IMG/VR virus record: IMGVR_UViG_3300010885_056201
Location: 1-30,970 of that record
DNA length: 30,970 nt
Origin: a virus
Strand: one strand, 5' to 3'
Notes under the pieces: model-generated
Databases searched by the model: none
Told to the model about the DNA's origin: nothing
Seen by the model: the letters and a program-made list of their open reading frames with translations, nothing else
Position numbers and translations under genes: made by a program
Part shown: positions 25,501 through 30,970 of the stretch, in pieces
How the letters are laid out: each line of letters opens with the position of its first letter
Numbering within the stretch: the first letter of the stretch is position 1

Positions 25501-25708
25501 CCTGCAGGCCCACGTCAGATGCACGAGGAGCACCGAAAACTTGCTGAAGCTGTGCTGCATTGCCTACCGTCACTGGGACGAATGCGGGGCCGATTTCTGA
25601 TGTTCCAATTACACCAACTGGAACACCTGATACGCCAGGTGTTGCGGGAGATGATAAATCGATCTCTTGCTCAAAGAACCCAGGCGATCTAAAAGTTGTC
25701 TCTGCCAT
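22592..25708 (-). CDS. Tail sheath protein B, paralogue of sheath A
   Basis: Second full-length sheath-type protein (1038 residues from my start). Its N-terminus RSPGFFEQEIDLSS then PVGVIGTSEIGPAFVPVTVGN parallels sheath A, and the C-terminal block HPWYAPAGFNRG (about 874), YVIFGQKTLQVGKSALDRVN (about 920), VRRLVNEVKRV and PTRAVEFISIDFIVTDNG has the same order. The middle is diverged, so it is an old duplication rather than a recent copy. I start at the second ATG (25708), six bases after GGAG; the ATG at 25711 is only three bases from it. It follows the gp15-like gene and precedes sheath A. Both genes are intact, so both may be built into the tail, or one may be a cap or baseplate-proximal variant. 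Confidence 0.91.
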   Translation of the reverse strand: MAETTFRSPGFFEQEIDLSSPATPGVSGVPVGVIGTSEIGPAFVPVTVGNAAQLQQVFGAPRASDVGLQGASQYLQNGTALTFVRVLGCGANSTTSDFSTTTAQGTVKNAGFFIKGTTPAVGTDARHKGAVQYITAKHWVSASADVGYPIFTDNNSFNVASGDNFVNLVRGMVLLASGTRLQVLDHNQDYSVANTADDNATISATLSSNLYRKFKLVISSSSPAFSTGDGQTSIRILTASLDPADTAYIGNILNTDPARFEAEEHLLYADFPVEAEVAITSTDSGAVAVLSGSASTSATSGDTAQSFRDAFGRFDTRYSSAKTTYFISQPYGSSEYDLFYFETLNDGANTSQKYKVSISTLAKSSDPANPFGTFTVQVRDFYDTDKNPVILEQYPNCTLNPDDDDYVAKRIGDQKSFFSFDALTSDERKAYTSGTRSSVSSRIRVVMHADVETKRVPADALPFGFRGLPVIKTTDTLTDNTAGLSGFGASTARRLAGVFGTAGLAAHTGSILPPVPLRFKTTTNAVDAAGGYVGKPGSLEIADASYYWGIKSEALPLTSSVSNAILRSNDSSTFNPLLASYSKLLGIQKLDVLVTGSSADAFSNNKFTLARVALNNSLSGRTLINALADITGTTEQHILETAYIRNGVVNPTNYTVQPTSEGNRLTFASLYSVTSSIYFNKFTNYAKFTNIFTGGFDGLNILDPDMGKMNDRATSSETGGKAVAVVDIGLNSAYTPGAGVNNSIVTAYRTAAEILTNRYASNVSVVAAPGIRDAAVTNYVSTLVQNYGFALYLMDIPGYDYNGSRLFDGGSEHPDVQQTGNKFTSRKLNNNFVAVYFPDISMQDQGGTSRKIKVPSSVAALAAIGYNDAVSHPWYAPAGFNRGALNFVSTTAVRLNSADRDFLYDNRINPITSFPGTGYVIFGQKTLQVGKSALDRVNVRRLVNEVKRVVSNIASTFLFEQNNAATRSAFVSQVNPALALVQAQQGIEGFRVIVDDTNNTQTDVIANRLNGRVIIIPTRAVEFISIDFIVTDNGASFV

Positions 25709-25734
25709 CATTACTCCGACTTCAAAGCCGAATA

Positions 25735-25742
25735 TAACTATC
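25735..25742 (-). repeat. Octamer GATAGTTA, copy 3 (gp15-like/sheath B gap)
   Basis: In the 50-base gap, as ACAGGATAGTTATATTC, about 25 bases before the sheath B start; unlike the other two copies it is 20 bases beyond the upstream stop. Confidence 0.5.
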
Positions 25743-25761
25743 CTGTTAAACTTCTAAAAGC

Positions 25762-26958
25762 TCAATCGAGAGTATCTATCTTACGGATCTTCTGCGCTGT
25801 AAGAATTGTTTCGCCTGCTTTAGGTACTCTTGACGTTACTTTTAAGTATTTTGTCTGATTTTGTCCTGTAAAAGGATTAGTAACGTTCTCAATAACACGA
25901 AGTGTTTCATCACCTCTATTCTCAACTTGTTGGCCATTTTTATTGAGAACTTCTACATCTGTGAGCGCAAACTTGTCAATTATGTCTTTTGACTTATTAC
26001 CCTGCACCTCATTGACAAGCTGCGCATTCTGCTCCCAGATCTCAAAGTTAATCTGTGGGGCGCTAACAAAGCGTCGATATGGCGAAGGCAAACCTGGATG
26101 CTCTGGTGCAATGATGTAACCTGGCACCTTGATGTCAAAGCCTACTTTTATGATACGTTCATCATTTGTGAACTCTTCTAAGTTATCTGAGTTAGAAAAA
26201 GTGTTCTGCACAAATGCTGTGAATGTGTATCCCTTGTCAGTCTCAAGAAGAAATTCAGGTGATGGCCCACTAAACTTCATCATCAGTGACTCGATTAATT
26301 GGTTCATCTGCTGCATATACTGTGTCCAGAATATGACATTGTATGTGATGCCGACAAACTTTGGATAAGGAACAGTGATAAATTCATAGATGTTATTAGT
26401 GAGATTATTTGACAAAGGCGTGTATTTTGACGTGCTTTTAAAAGTTAAAGGAGCGCCTTGTCGGCGCGAAGCGACTGTTCCCTCTACGGCCTGGGTGCCT
26501 GGCGATGTTGACGTGTCAGCAATGTGACTTCTTGTTGCAACGTCTTTCTGGTTCATTAGGTTAAGATTATTGACAAGCTTCTGGTAATCACGATCACCTG
26601 CATCTAGCTTCTTCTTTATGTAGTAGTCGCCTGTCTGTCTAATGCTAATTGCAGTGCCAAAGACATCTGCCTGCGTCTTGTGACCGATGACACCGCGTTT
26701 TATCGAAATAAGCGGCAGAATTAGTGTGTTATTCTTGTCACGTAGCGGATTGTCGCGTCTGGTCAGTGCAAATCTTTCACCTGATGCGAAGATGACAGGA
26801 ACTCGCGTCGTCTGATTATTGACTTTTGTCTCAAATGCCAGCTTTTTGTCAAAAAGTGTAAAAATGGCACGGTCTATGTCTTCTATGCCTACAGGAGGAA
26901 TAGAAAAATCATCTGGGACATTTGTACCTTCATAACCTGTCTTTATTTTATCTGCCAT
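25762..26958 (-). CDS. Tail sheath stabiliser/completion protein, probable gp15-like
   Basis: 398-residue virion protein. Recognisable stretches are RVPVIFASGERFALTRRDNP (48-67), LRDKNNTLILPLISIKRGVI (72-91) and YEFITVPYPKFVGITYNVIF (190-209) followed by WTQYMQQMNQLIESLM; I associate this pattern with T4-like tail completion proteins of the gp15 type, which cap the proximal end of the tail. The placement, after gp13/gp14-like genes and before the sheath, is the T4 order. It is longer than T4 gp15 (272) with a C-terminal extension after about 300. Its ATG at 26958 lies one base after the preceding stop (TGAAATG). The family is probable; the exact counterpart rests partly on synteny. Confidence 0.65.
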   Translation of the reverse strand: MADKIKTGYEGTNVPDDFSIPPVGIEDIDRAIFTLFDKKLAFETKVNNQTTRVPVIFASGERFALTRRDNPLRDKNNTLILPLISIKRGVIGHKTQADVFGTAISIRQTGDYYIKKKLDAGDRDYQKLVNNLNLMNQKDVATRSHIADTSTSPGTQAVEGTVASRRQGAPLTFKSTSKYTPLSNNLTNNIYEFITVPYPKFVGITYNVIFWTQYMQQMNQLIESLMMKFSGPSPEFLLETDKGYTFTAFVQNTFSNSDNLEEFTNDERIIKVGFDIKVPGYIIAPEHPGLPSPYRRFVSAPQINFEIWEQNAQLVNEVQGNKSKDIIDKFALTDVEVLNKNGQQVENRGDETLRVIENVTNPFTGQNQTKYLKVTSRVPKAGETILTAQKIRKIDTLD

Positions 26959-26959
26959 T

Positions 26960-27625
26960 TCATGACTCGTCGTAGAATGCAGAGCCTACATTCTCTGGAT
27001 CGCCGCTTGGTGATACCTCAGCAGGTCCTGTAAGTGGTGCGTCGAGGACACCTGTTCGTTGTAGATCGCGGACATCACCTGTCTTACCAAGCCTGTTCTC
27101 ATCAAAGCCGCGCTGCTGAACAAACGTTGTTTGCACGGCATCTGGGTCTGAGTAGGCCTCTGACGTTGGACCAAAAACTTTTGCAATAAACTGACCTTTG
27201 CGTGCCTGCTTTCCTGACACGGTGACGTAGCTTTTGTGCTCGATCTGTCCAAAGATGACGTCCGATCTTGGTGCCTTGATTATTTCAAAGAATGTCTCGC
27301 CATATGAGAAAAAGTCACCCTCTCTGACGTCTATTTGCTTGTCAATTAGGTCTCTTTCCTGTATGTAGCATTCGATGTTGTAGTATTCTTCTGACCCGAA
27401 TCGATTCGTCTTTACCTCTTGACCTGAGTATTTGACGAGTGCATCGAGCTCTACAGGATTCTCAAAGATCTTATTAGGTGCTTCTTCATACACATCGTGA
27501 ACTCTTGACTTTATTTCTGATATAGAGAAATAATAGATCTTCTGGCCAATGACATCTTTAACGACTTCCTTCATGATGTCGTTTATGAAGTTCATCTCTC
27601 TTTCAGTGATAAAAAGACGTGCCAT
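26960..27625 (-). CDS. Neck protein, probable gp14-like
   Basis: 221 residues. An N-terminal helical segment (MNFINDIMKEVVKDVIGQKI, 11-30) leads to a beta-rich core with RFGSEEYYNIECYIQERD (76-93) and GDFFSYGETFFEIIKAPR (102-119), resembling the T4 gp14 family that forms the head-tail neck with gp13. The C-terminal 60 residues are Gly/Pro/Asp-rich and probably flexible. T4 gp14 has 256 residues. The gene is 3 bases after the gp13-like gene and overlaps almost directly with the gp15-like gene, so the three are likely one translational unit. Call rests on motif impression plus order. Confidence 0.6.
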   Translation of the reverse strand: MARLFITEREMNFINDIMKEVVKDVIGQKIYYFSISEIKSRVHDVYEEAPNKIFENPVELDALVKYSGQEVKTNRFGSEEYYNIECYIQERDLIDKQIDVREGDFFSYGETFFEIIKAPRSDVIFGQIEHKSYVTVSGKQARKGQFIAKVFGPTSEAYSDPDAVQTTFVQQRGFDENRLGKTGDVRDLQRTGVLDAPLTGPAEVSPSGDPENVGSAFYDES

Positions 27626-27628
27626 CCG

Positions 27629-28804
27629 TCACCCCGTGAAGATTGCTTTGCCGTTTGGCGGAGGTATAAACTTCAACTGCTTGCTCAAGTTCTCAGAACG
27701 TGTTGCTTGCTGCTCTATAAGCTTGTCATAGGTCATTGTATCGAGCATCTCTTTCAGCTTAGTGATGAACTCTTTTCTATCTTCGCGCCCCTTTGAGACG
27801 AGGTCGGCTCCGTTTAAGGTGACATTGCCGCCTGGAACAGGAAGCGTGCCCATCTTGCTTCTGATGTAGCCCAATGTCTCCATTGATAGAGCAAGCGCGT
27901 ACTGTCGAATCCACTGTCTACCAATCGAGTTGATGCGATTGAACTGCAAATTACCAAACGGTATGTTCGACAAGTTTGAGACACCGTAGATTGATCTATC
28001 TCTAAATGCAGGATTTATTGGATCTTGCATAAACTTGACACGAATAAACAAGCGCGGCATGGGATCTGTGAGCTTTGTAGGCATCGGATAGATGCGTATC
28101 TTAGTTCCTATGACTTTATATGAATAATTTGATCTTCTGACTCTATTAGACAGATCAAGCTGACCTGCTCGAAGTATATCTTCAAAGACAGGTAGGACAT
28201 AGAATATTGTCTCTGGTGTGAATGATTCAAATGAGAATGCGTTGTTCAAATAGTTGATTGCTGACGTTGTGTCAAAAAAGCGATACGCTGCCTGTGGTGA
28301 AAAATGAAATACTTCACTAATGCGCATTTTTCCACCCATCGTGTTCAAGGAAGAACTAACAATAGGTGTATTGTTTGTGTCTAAAAGCTCTGTATAGATG
28401 TCATAATCTTGACGTCCTGGTTCAAGGAGTATAGAGCCTGAGATCTGGTTATACGAACCACCCACGTCAGCTTCTGAGGCGTAGGGTTCAGCAAATCGTG
28501 TTAGAAACTCGAGGCTCTCGCGAGGATACATTTGCTCAGATCCTGACAATGTACCTGTAGCATATCCTAACCAGTTGACAAGCTGACTTTTTGCCTGGTA
28601 CTGGTTGAGAATTGAACCGTACTCAAAACAAGCTTCCTCAAAGTTGGCCCAAATCTGCTTCTTAGTCAACTCAACAGATAGAATGTCATCGCCAAGACGC
28701 CGCTTGACGAACACTATCATCTTATCTGCTTCACTGATAAAATCAGTTTCGAGGTCAAAGACGCCGAAAGGTGTAGGATTTAGGGTTGTAGCAAATGTAG
28801 ACAT
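27629..28804 (-). CDS. Neck/head completion protein, probable gp13-like
   Basis: 391-residue virion protein at the head-to-tail gene boundary. N-terminal helices include VFVKRRLGDDILSVELTKKQ (27-46) and an aromatic stretch IWANFEEACFEYGSILNQYQ (47-66); the C-terminal half has GRQWIRQYALALSMETLGYI (298-317), GTLPVPGGNVTLNG and a helical tail LKEMLDTMTYDKL. The combination of long helices, a beta middle and the PVPGG(N)VTLNG loop is what I know from T4-like gp13/neck proteins; T4 gp13 has 309 residues. A hairpin just upstream would hide its ribosome-binding site. Structural role is nearly certain; gp13 identity is inferred from order 13-14-15. Confidence 0.62.
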   Translation of the reverse strand: MSTFATTLNPTPFGVFDLETDFISEADKMIVFVKRRLGDDILSVELTKKQIWANFEEACFEYGSILNQYQAKSQLVNWLGYATGTLSGSEQMYPRESLEFLTRFAEPYASEADVGGSYNQISGSILLEPGRQDYDIYTELLDTNNTPIVSSSLNTMGGKMRISEVFHFSPQAAYRFFDTTSAINYLNNAFSFESFTPETIFYVLPVFEDILRAGQLDLSNRVRRSNYSYKVIGTKIRIYPMPTKLTDPMPRLFIRVKFMQDPINPAFRDRSIYGVSNLSNIPFGNLQFNRINSIGRQWIRQYALALSMETLGYIRSKMGTLPVPGGNVTLNGADLVSKGREDRKEFITKLKEMLDTMTYDKLIEQQATRSENLSKQLKFIPPPNGKAIFTG

Positions 28805-28807
28805 TGA

Positions 28808-28848
28808 ACGCGCCCTTACTCTATACTAAGTATCGAGCAAGAGCGCGT
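28808..28848 (-). promoter_or_regulatory. Hairpin covering the ribosome-binding site of the gp13-like gene
   Basis: On the minus strand ACGCGCTCTT pairs with AAGGGCGCGT (10 bp, one U-G pair), and the loop contains a further ATACT/AGTAT pairing. The 3' arm includes AAGGG, the only candidate ribosome-binding site, nine bases before the ATG at 28804. No uridine tract follows, so it is more like a translational switch than a terminator. T4 uses such hairpins to block translation from early read-through transcripts. Confidence 0.55.
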
Positions 28849-28874
28849 CATGTTACTAATGTAAAATGTTAATT

Positions 28875-29066
28875 CTAACGTCTTCTACGGCGATTCTTTG
28901 AAATCTCAATCGCTGCAAGTTGCCGCAGTGCACCTGCTTCTGTGTCGTGTGTGCCTAGACGCTTACCCCCTTTCTTGGGATAGACGGCCCATTTACCGTT
29001 AGGCAAATGAACTACTCTTTCAAGTAAAACACTGCGGACAATGCTGCGTATGAGATCCTCTATCAC
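28875..29066 (-). CDS. Small basic phage protein (63 aa)
   Basis: Unrecognised by name. The core reads LPNGKWAVYPKKGGKRLGTH (21-40) then DTEAGALRQLAAIEISKNRR and an Arg-rich tail. I have seen this arrangement (…GKxLGTH.T...A..QL.AIE…) in small phage proteins near head genes; a nucleic-acid or capsid-interior role is possible. It starts with GTG at 29066, overlapping the previous stop by 4 bases (GTGA), so coupled translation is likely. The next gene lies about 70 bases downstream, past a hairpin. Confidence 0.7.
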   Translation of the reverse strand: MIEDLIRSIVRSVLLERVVHLPNGKWAVYPKKGGKRLGTHDTEAGALRQLAAIEISKNRRRRR

Positions 29067-29458
29067 CGCTTCTTCTTATTGCTACCGTAATTTTGTGGTA
29101 GATTATTTGGGCGTGTGACAATCTTAAAGCCCGATGCTGCATCAGCAGCTGCATCTAGAGAATTTTCTAGAGCTTCTTCGTCGGCGCTGAGGGCTTCTTC
29201 TGCAAGATCCTCGTCGTCTGTAGATTCAATCATTTGCTCAAGCTGTGCAGCTGCATCTTCAGCTGCTTCAATATGATCATCGCCTGCTGCGTCAGCTGTG
29301 TCCTCAATTGGTGCTTGCACAGCTGGTTCAACATCATCATCCACAGCAGGAACAGACGCTGTAGATACGATGTCTACATTCTCCTCTCTAGACTTCTCAA
29401 CAGGAGCCTGTGCGTTCTGTGCTCTTCTTGCTTCTTTCTGCCACCAGCGTCTTCCCAT
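29063..29458 (-). CDS. Highly acidic low-complexity protein (131 aa)
   Basis: Unrecognised. Apart from a basic start (MGRRWWQKEARR) and basic end (GSNKKKR), the body is Asp/Glu/Ala-rich with few aromatic residues, e.g. EQMIESTDDEDLAEEALSAD. This composition resembles prohead core or capsid-internal proteins, and the gene sits just beyond the major capsid gene, but no specific family is implied. I start at the ATG at 29458, which follows AGGAGAGAGATTT; an upstream ATG at 29488 would add MIFKCIGERF but would overlie that ribosome-binding site. The 137-base gap upstream, 29459-29595, holds nothing else I can name. Confidence 0.72.
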   Translation of the reverse strand: MGRRWWQKEARRAQNAQAPVEKSREENVDIVSTASVPAVDDDVEPAVQAPIEDTADAAGDDHIEAAEDAAAQLEQMIESTDDEDLAEEALSADEEALENSLDAAADAASGFKIVTRPNNLPQNYGSNKKKR

Positions 29459-29595
29459 AAATCTCTCTCCTATACACTTAAATATCACTCTCTGCTGTTT
29501 CTGTTAAACTGTCTATTTTAGTGTATTGACCAACGTCTTTTTAATAGACATAGAACACGCATTATCTGGTATGGCATCAGTGATTTATTAAAGCA

Positions 29596-30579
29596 TCACG
29601 TGAACCTGATTACTTCAAGATGAGCATCATTCTGGAGACACCATGACATCGTGGCGCGCCACTTCTCTCGGTCGACCTCTGTCTCGTATCCCTTCACCTC
29701 GTACAGCGTCTTCCCGTCGAGTGTCAAGAAGTCTGGGATGTAGGTGCGCTCGAGCCCGTTCGGGTCCGTGTATGTGATTCGGATGCCGTGCTGCTTGGTG
29801 ACTGGGACGTTCTGCTCGACGCACTGGTCGAGGAAACGGGACTCCCAGGAGGAGTGCATGTATTCCTCCTTGCCCGTGAATGGGTTCAGCTTCCACTCGG
29901 CCTTGTAGGGCGCCTGGGGACCGATCTTGCCCTGCTCGAGGAGATTACAAGCTCGGGATGACCATAGTTTCCTCATTTCTGGATTCTCTTCCCACCATTG
30001 TTTTGACCACGTTGATTTTTTTGCTATCACTTCGGGTCGTTGGGCTACTTCTTTGCTTATTTTTCTCATGTTTTCTCGATATTCATCAGATGCCATGATC
30101 TCATGTCGAGGATCATTTGGATCTGACCATCTAGTTTTTGATGCTTTTGAATACCGTTCTTTCATCTCATTTGTCCGCTTCTTTCCCTTGTTCGGACTGT
30201 TTTCACCTTTCTTCCTGAACATTGGATTATTCTCACCGCGGCTTGCATGACCGTCGACGAAGATCGCAAAGCCGCCCTTCTTCCAAGTAAGCTCATTGTC
30301 ACATCCGCATGCACACTTAGGCCACACACCGCCGTGCACATGCTTCACTTCATACAGCGGCCAGTCAATTCCGTGCACCTTTCTTACATGTCGTGCAAGG
30401 ACATTGTTTGAGTTTGCGACCATCTCACCACACTCTAGACACTTCATGGTGAAAGCTACGGTCTTGTCGTAAAGTGACTTAGCAACTTCCTTGTGGTGAT
30501 AGCCAACGTGTGCGCCAATTGAACGTGGCGTGTTATTAATCATTGCATCACAGTAATCGCACTTAATCTTGTCGACCAT
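29596..30579 (-). CDS. Free-standing homing-type endonuclease with zinc fingers, NUMOD-like repeats and PD-(D/E)XK nuclease
   Basis: 327 residues. N-terminal C2H2-like fingers: CDYC…HVGYHH (7-29) and CLECG…HVRKVH (47-69), plus a Cys cluster CACGCD. The middle has Asn-Pro/Lys-rich segments GENNPMFRKKGENSPNKGKK (115-134), typical of NUMOD DNA-binding motifs of homing endonucleases. The C-terminal domain has WESRFLDQC (Glu at about 244), YIPDFLTLDGKTLYEVKGYE (275-294): an E…PD…EVK set fitting a PD-(D/E)XK or Vsr-like nuclease. Such genes cleave related phages lacking them and spread by recombination. It stands alone between the capsid terminator and the acidic gene, with its own AGAGG ribosome-binding site. 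The nuclease-domain DNA is much more GC-rich than the middle part. Type of nuclease is inferred. Confidence 0.84.
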   Translation of the reverse strand: MVDKIKCDYCDAMINNTPRSIGAHVGYHHKEVAKSLYDKTVAFTMKCLECGEMVANSNNVLARHVRKVHGIDWPLYEVKHVHGGVWPKCACGCDNELTWKKGGFAIFVDGHASRGENNPMFRKKGENSPNKGKKRTNEMKERYSKASKTRWSDPNDPRHEIMASDEYRENMRKISKEVAQRPEVIAKKSTWSKQWWEENPEMRKLWSSRACNLLEQGKIGPQAPYKAEWKLNPFTGKEEYMHSSWESRFLDQCVEQNVPVTKQHGIRITYTDPNGLERTYIPDFLTLDGKTLYEVKGYETEVDREKWRATMSWCLQNDAHLEVIRFT

Positions 30580-30597
30580 CTTGTTCCTCTTACGGTA

Positions 30598-30603
30598 ATT
30601 ATA
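30598..30603 (-). promoter_or_regulatory. Possible -10 box upstream of the endonuclease gene
   Basis: TATAAT on the minus strand, 19 bases before the start codon and just after the capsid terminator. No convincing -35 box lies 16-18 bases further upstream, so this may be chance in AT-rich DNA. Confidence 0.2.
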
Positions 30604-30625
30604 TGGTCATGTGCGATTATGTTTT

Positions 30626-30672
30626 ATAAAAAAGAAATAAAAGAAGCGGGCCACCCATAAAGAGTGGCCCGC
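30626..30672 (-). terminator. Intrinsic terminator after the major capsid gene
   Basis: GCGGGCCAC (30646-30654) pairs with GTGGCCCGC (30664-30672), 9 bp, almost all G-C, with a 9-base loop; on the minus strand the T-rich TTCTTTTATTTCTTTTTT follows. It ends the capsid transcript 35 bases after the stop. A second, weaker hairpin (ATCTAGT 30682-30688 with ACTAGAT 30693-30699) precedes it. Confidence 0.93.
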
Positions 30673-30706
30673 CCATTATCTATCTAGTAGAAACTAGATG
30701 GTCAAA

Positions 30707-30970
30707 CTAGATAATGTTCATGTCGAGGCAGGTCACAGTGCCATAGAAGTCGCTGCGCACCATTTTCTTCCCGTAGCGGGTCATCACGCCCTTACGTGGG
30801 GTGAAGTCCTCTGGAGCGAAGATGGTAGGTGTGACGATGAGTGGGACGTAAGGAGCGTAGACGTAGCCGGTCTCGAGGTAGCTGCCGCCCTTGTAACCGA
30901 CGAGGATCTTGTTACGTGGGAAGTAGGGGTCCTTGTAGACGGTGAAGCGGTTGGAGAGGCTGCCGATGGG
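30707..30970 (-). CDS. gp23: Major capsid protein, T4 gp23-like, C-terminal 87 residues
   Basis: Only the 3' end is in the window; the frame is open to the right edge and stops with TAG at 30707. The translation contains NRFTVYKDPYFPRNKILVGY, then KGGSYLETGYVYAPYVPL and FTPRKGVMTRYGKKMV, which match the end of T4-like gp23 (…VYIDPY…VGYKG…YCPYVPL…GFKTRYG). gp23 builds the hexameric lattice of the head. The codons are strongly biased to C/G third positions (TAC, ACC, CTC, CGC), as expected for the most abundant phage protein. Followed by a strong terminator. Confidence 0.95.
   Translation of the reverse strand, partial: PIGSLSNRFTVYKDPYFPRNKILVGYKGGSYLETGYVYAPYVPLIVTPTIFAPEDFTPRKGVMTRYGKKMVRSDFYGTVTCLDMNII

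Noticed and set aside
29521-29595. Late promoter (TATAAATA type) before the acidic gene
   Set aside because: Only loose AT-rich matches (TAATAAATC, TAAAATAG) are present; none is close enough to the consensus to call.
1-30970. tRNA genes, CRISPR arrays, insertion sequences, diversity-generating retroelement, defence or anti-defence operon
   Set aside because: Looked for on both strands; no cloverleaf, regular direct repeats, transposase, reverse transcriptase or recognisable defence motifs were found.

Overview
This window is part of a tailed, contractile (myovirus) phage genome of the T4 superfamily. Every gene I can support lies on the minus strand. Supporting evidence: a T4 gp23-type major capsid C-terminus at the right edge, gp32-type single-stranded DNA-binding protein, gp41/DnaB-type helicase, gp19-type tail tube, gp18-type sheath proteins and a gp26-type protein with a T4-like gene order. 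The host cannot be named. A vitamin B12-dependent (class II) ribonucleotide reductase implies a host that makes or imports cobalamin, and the moderate G+C and gene set would fit an aquatic or soil proteobacterium-like host (inference).

Layout, in the direction of transcription (right to left). (1) 30707-30970: end of the major capsid protein gene, then a strong intrinsic terminator. (2) 29596-30579: free-standing homing-type endonuclease with zinc fingers and NUMOD-like repeats. (3) 28875-29458: two small unknown genes, one very acidic and one Arg-rich. (4) 25762-28804: three neck / tail-completion genes placed like T4 13-14-15. (5) 19073-25711: two tandem, large, paralogous sheath genes, then the tail tube and an intrinsic terminator. 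(6) 17957-19013: a gp26-like tail assembly protein whose 3' end runs through a T7 homopolymer into an overlapping ORF in another frame, the position and arrangement of the classic frameshifted tail assembly chaperone. (7) 8562-17942: tape measure, a small coiled-coil protein, a large baseplate protein, a LysM/gp53-like protein and a gp27/D-type hub protein. (8) 1-8530: replication and nucleotide module: a small family A polymerase-like protein, HD hydrolase, an unknown protein, gp32-like SSB, RecA-like recombinase, 5'-3' exonuclease, replicative helicase and class II RNR (cut by the left edge).

Genes are tightly packed, often with ATGA/TAATG-type overlaps, so most are probably translated as coupled operons. 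Expression appears tuned by stem-loops: terminators after the capsid and tail tube genes, a stem-loop between the SSB and recombinase genes, and hairpins that would bury the ribosome-binding sites of the gp13-like and gp26-like genes. The most notable candidates for something new are the +1/-2 frameshift at the gp26-like gene, the duplicated sheath genes, the compact polymerase with an altered motif C (and a perfect 12-bp inverted repeat inside its gene), and the mosaic endonuclease. No tRNA, rRNA, CRISPR array or insertion sequence was seen.
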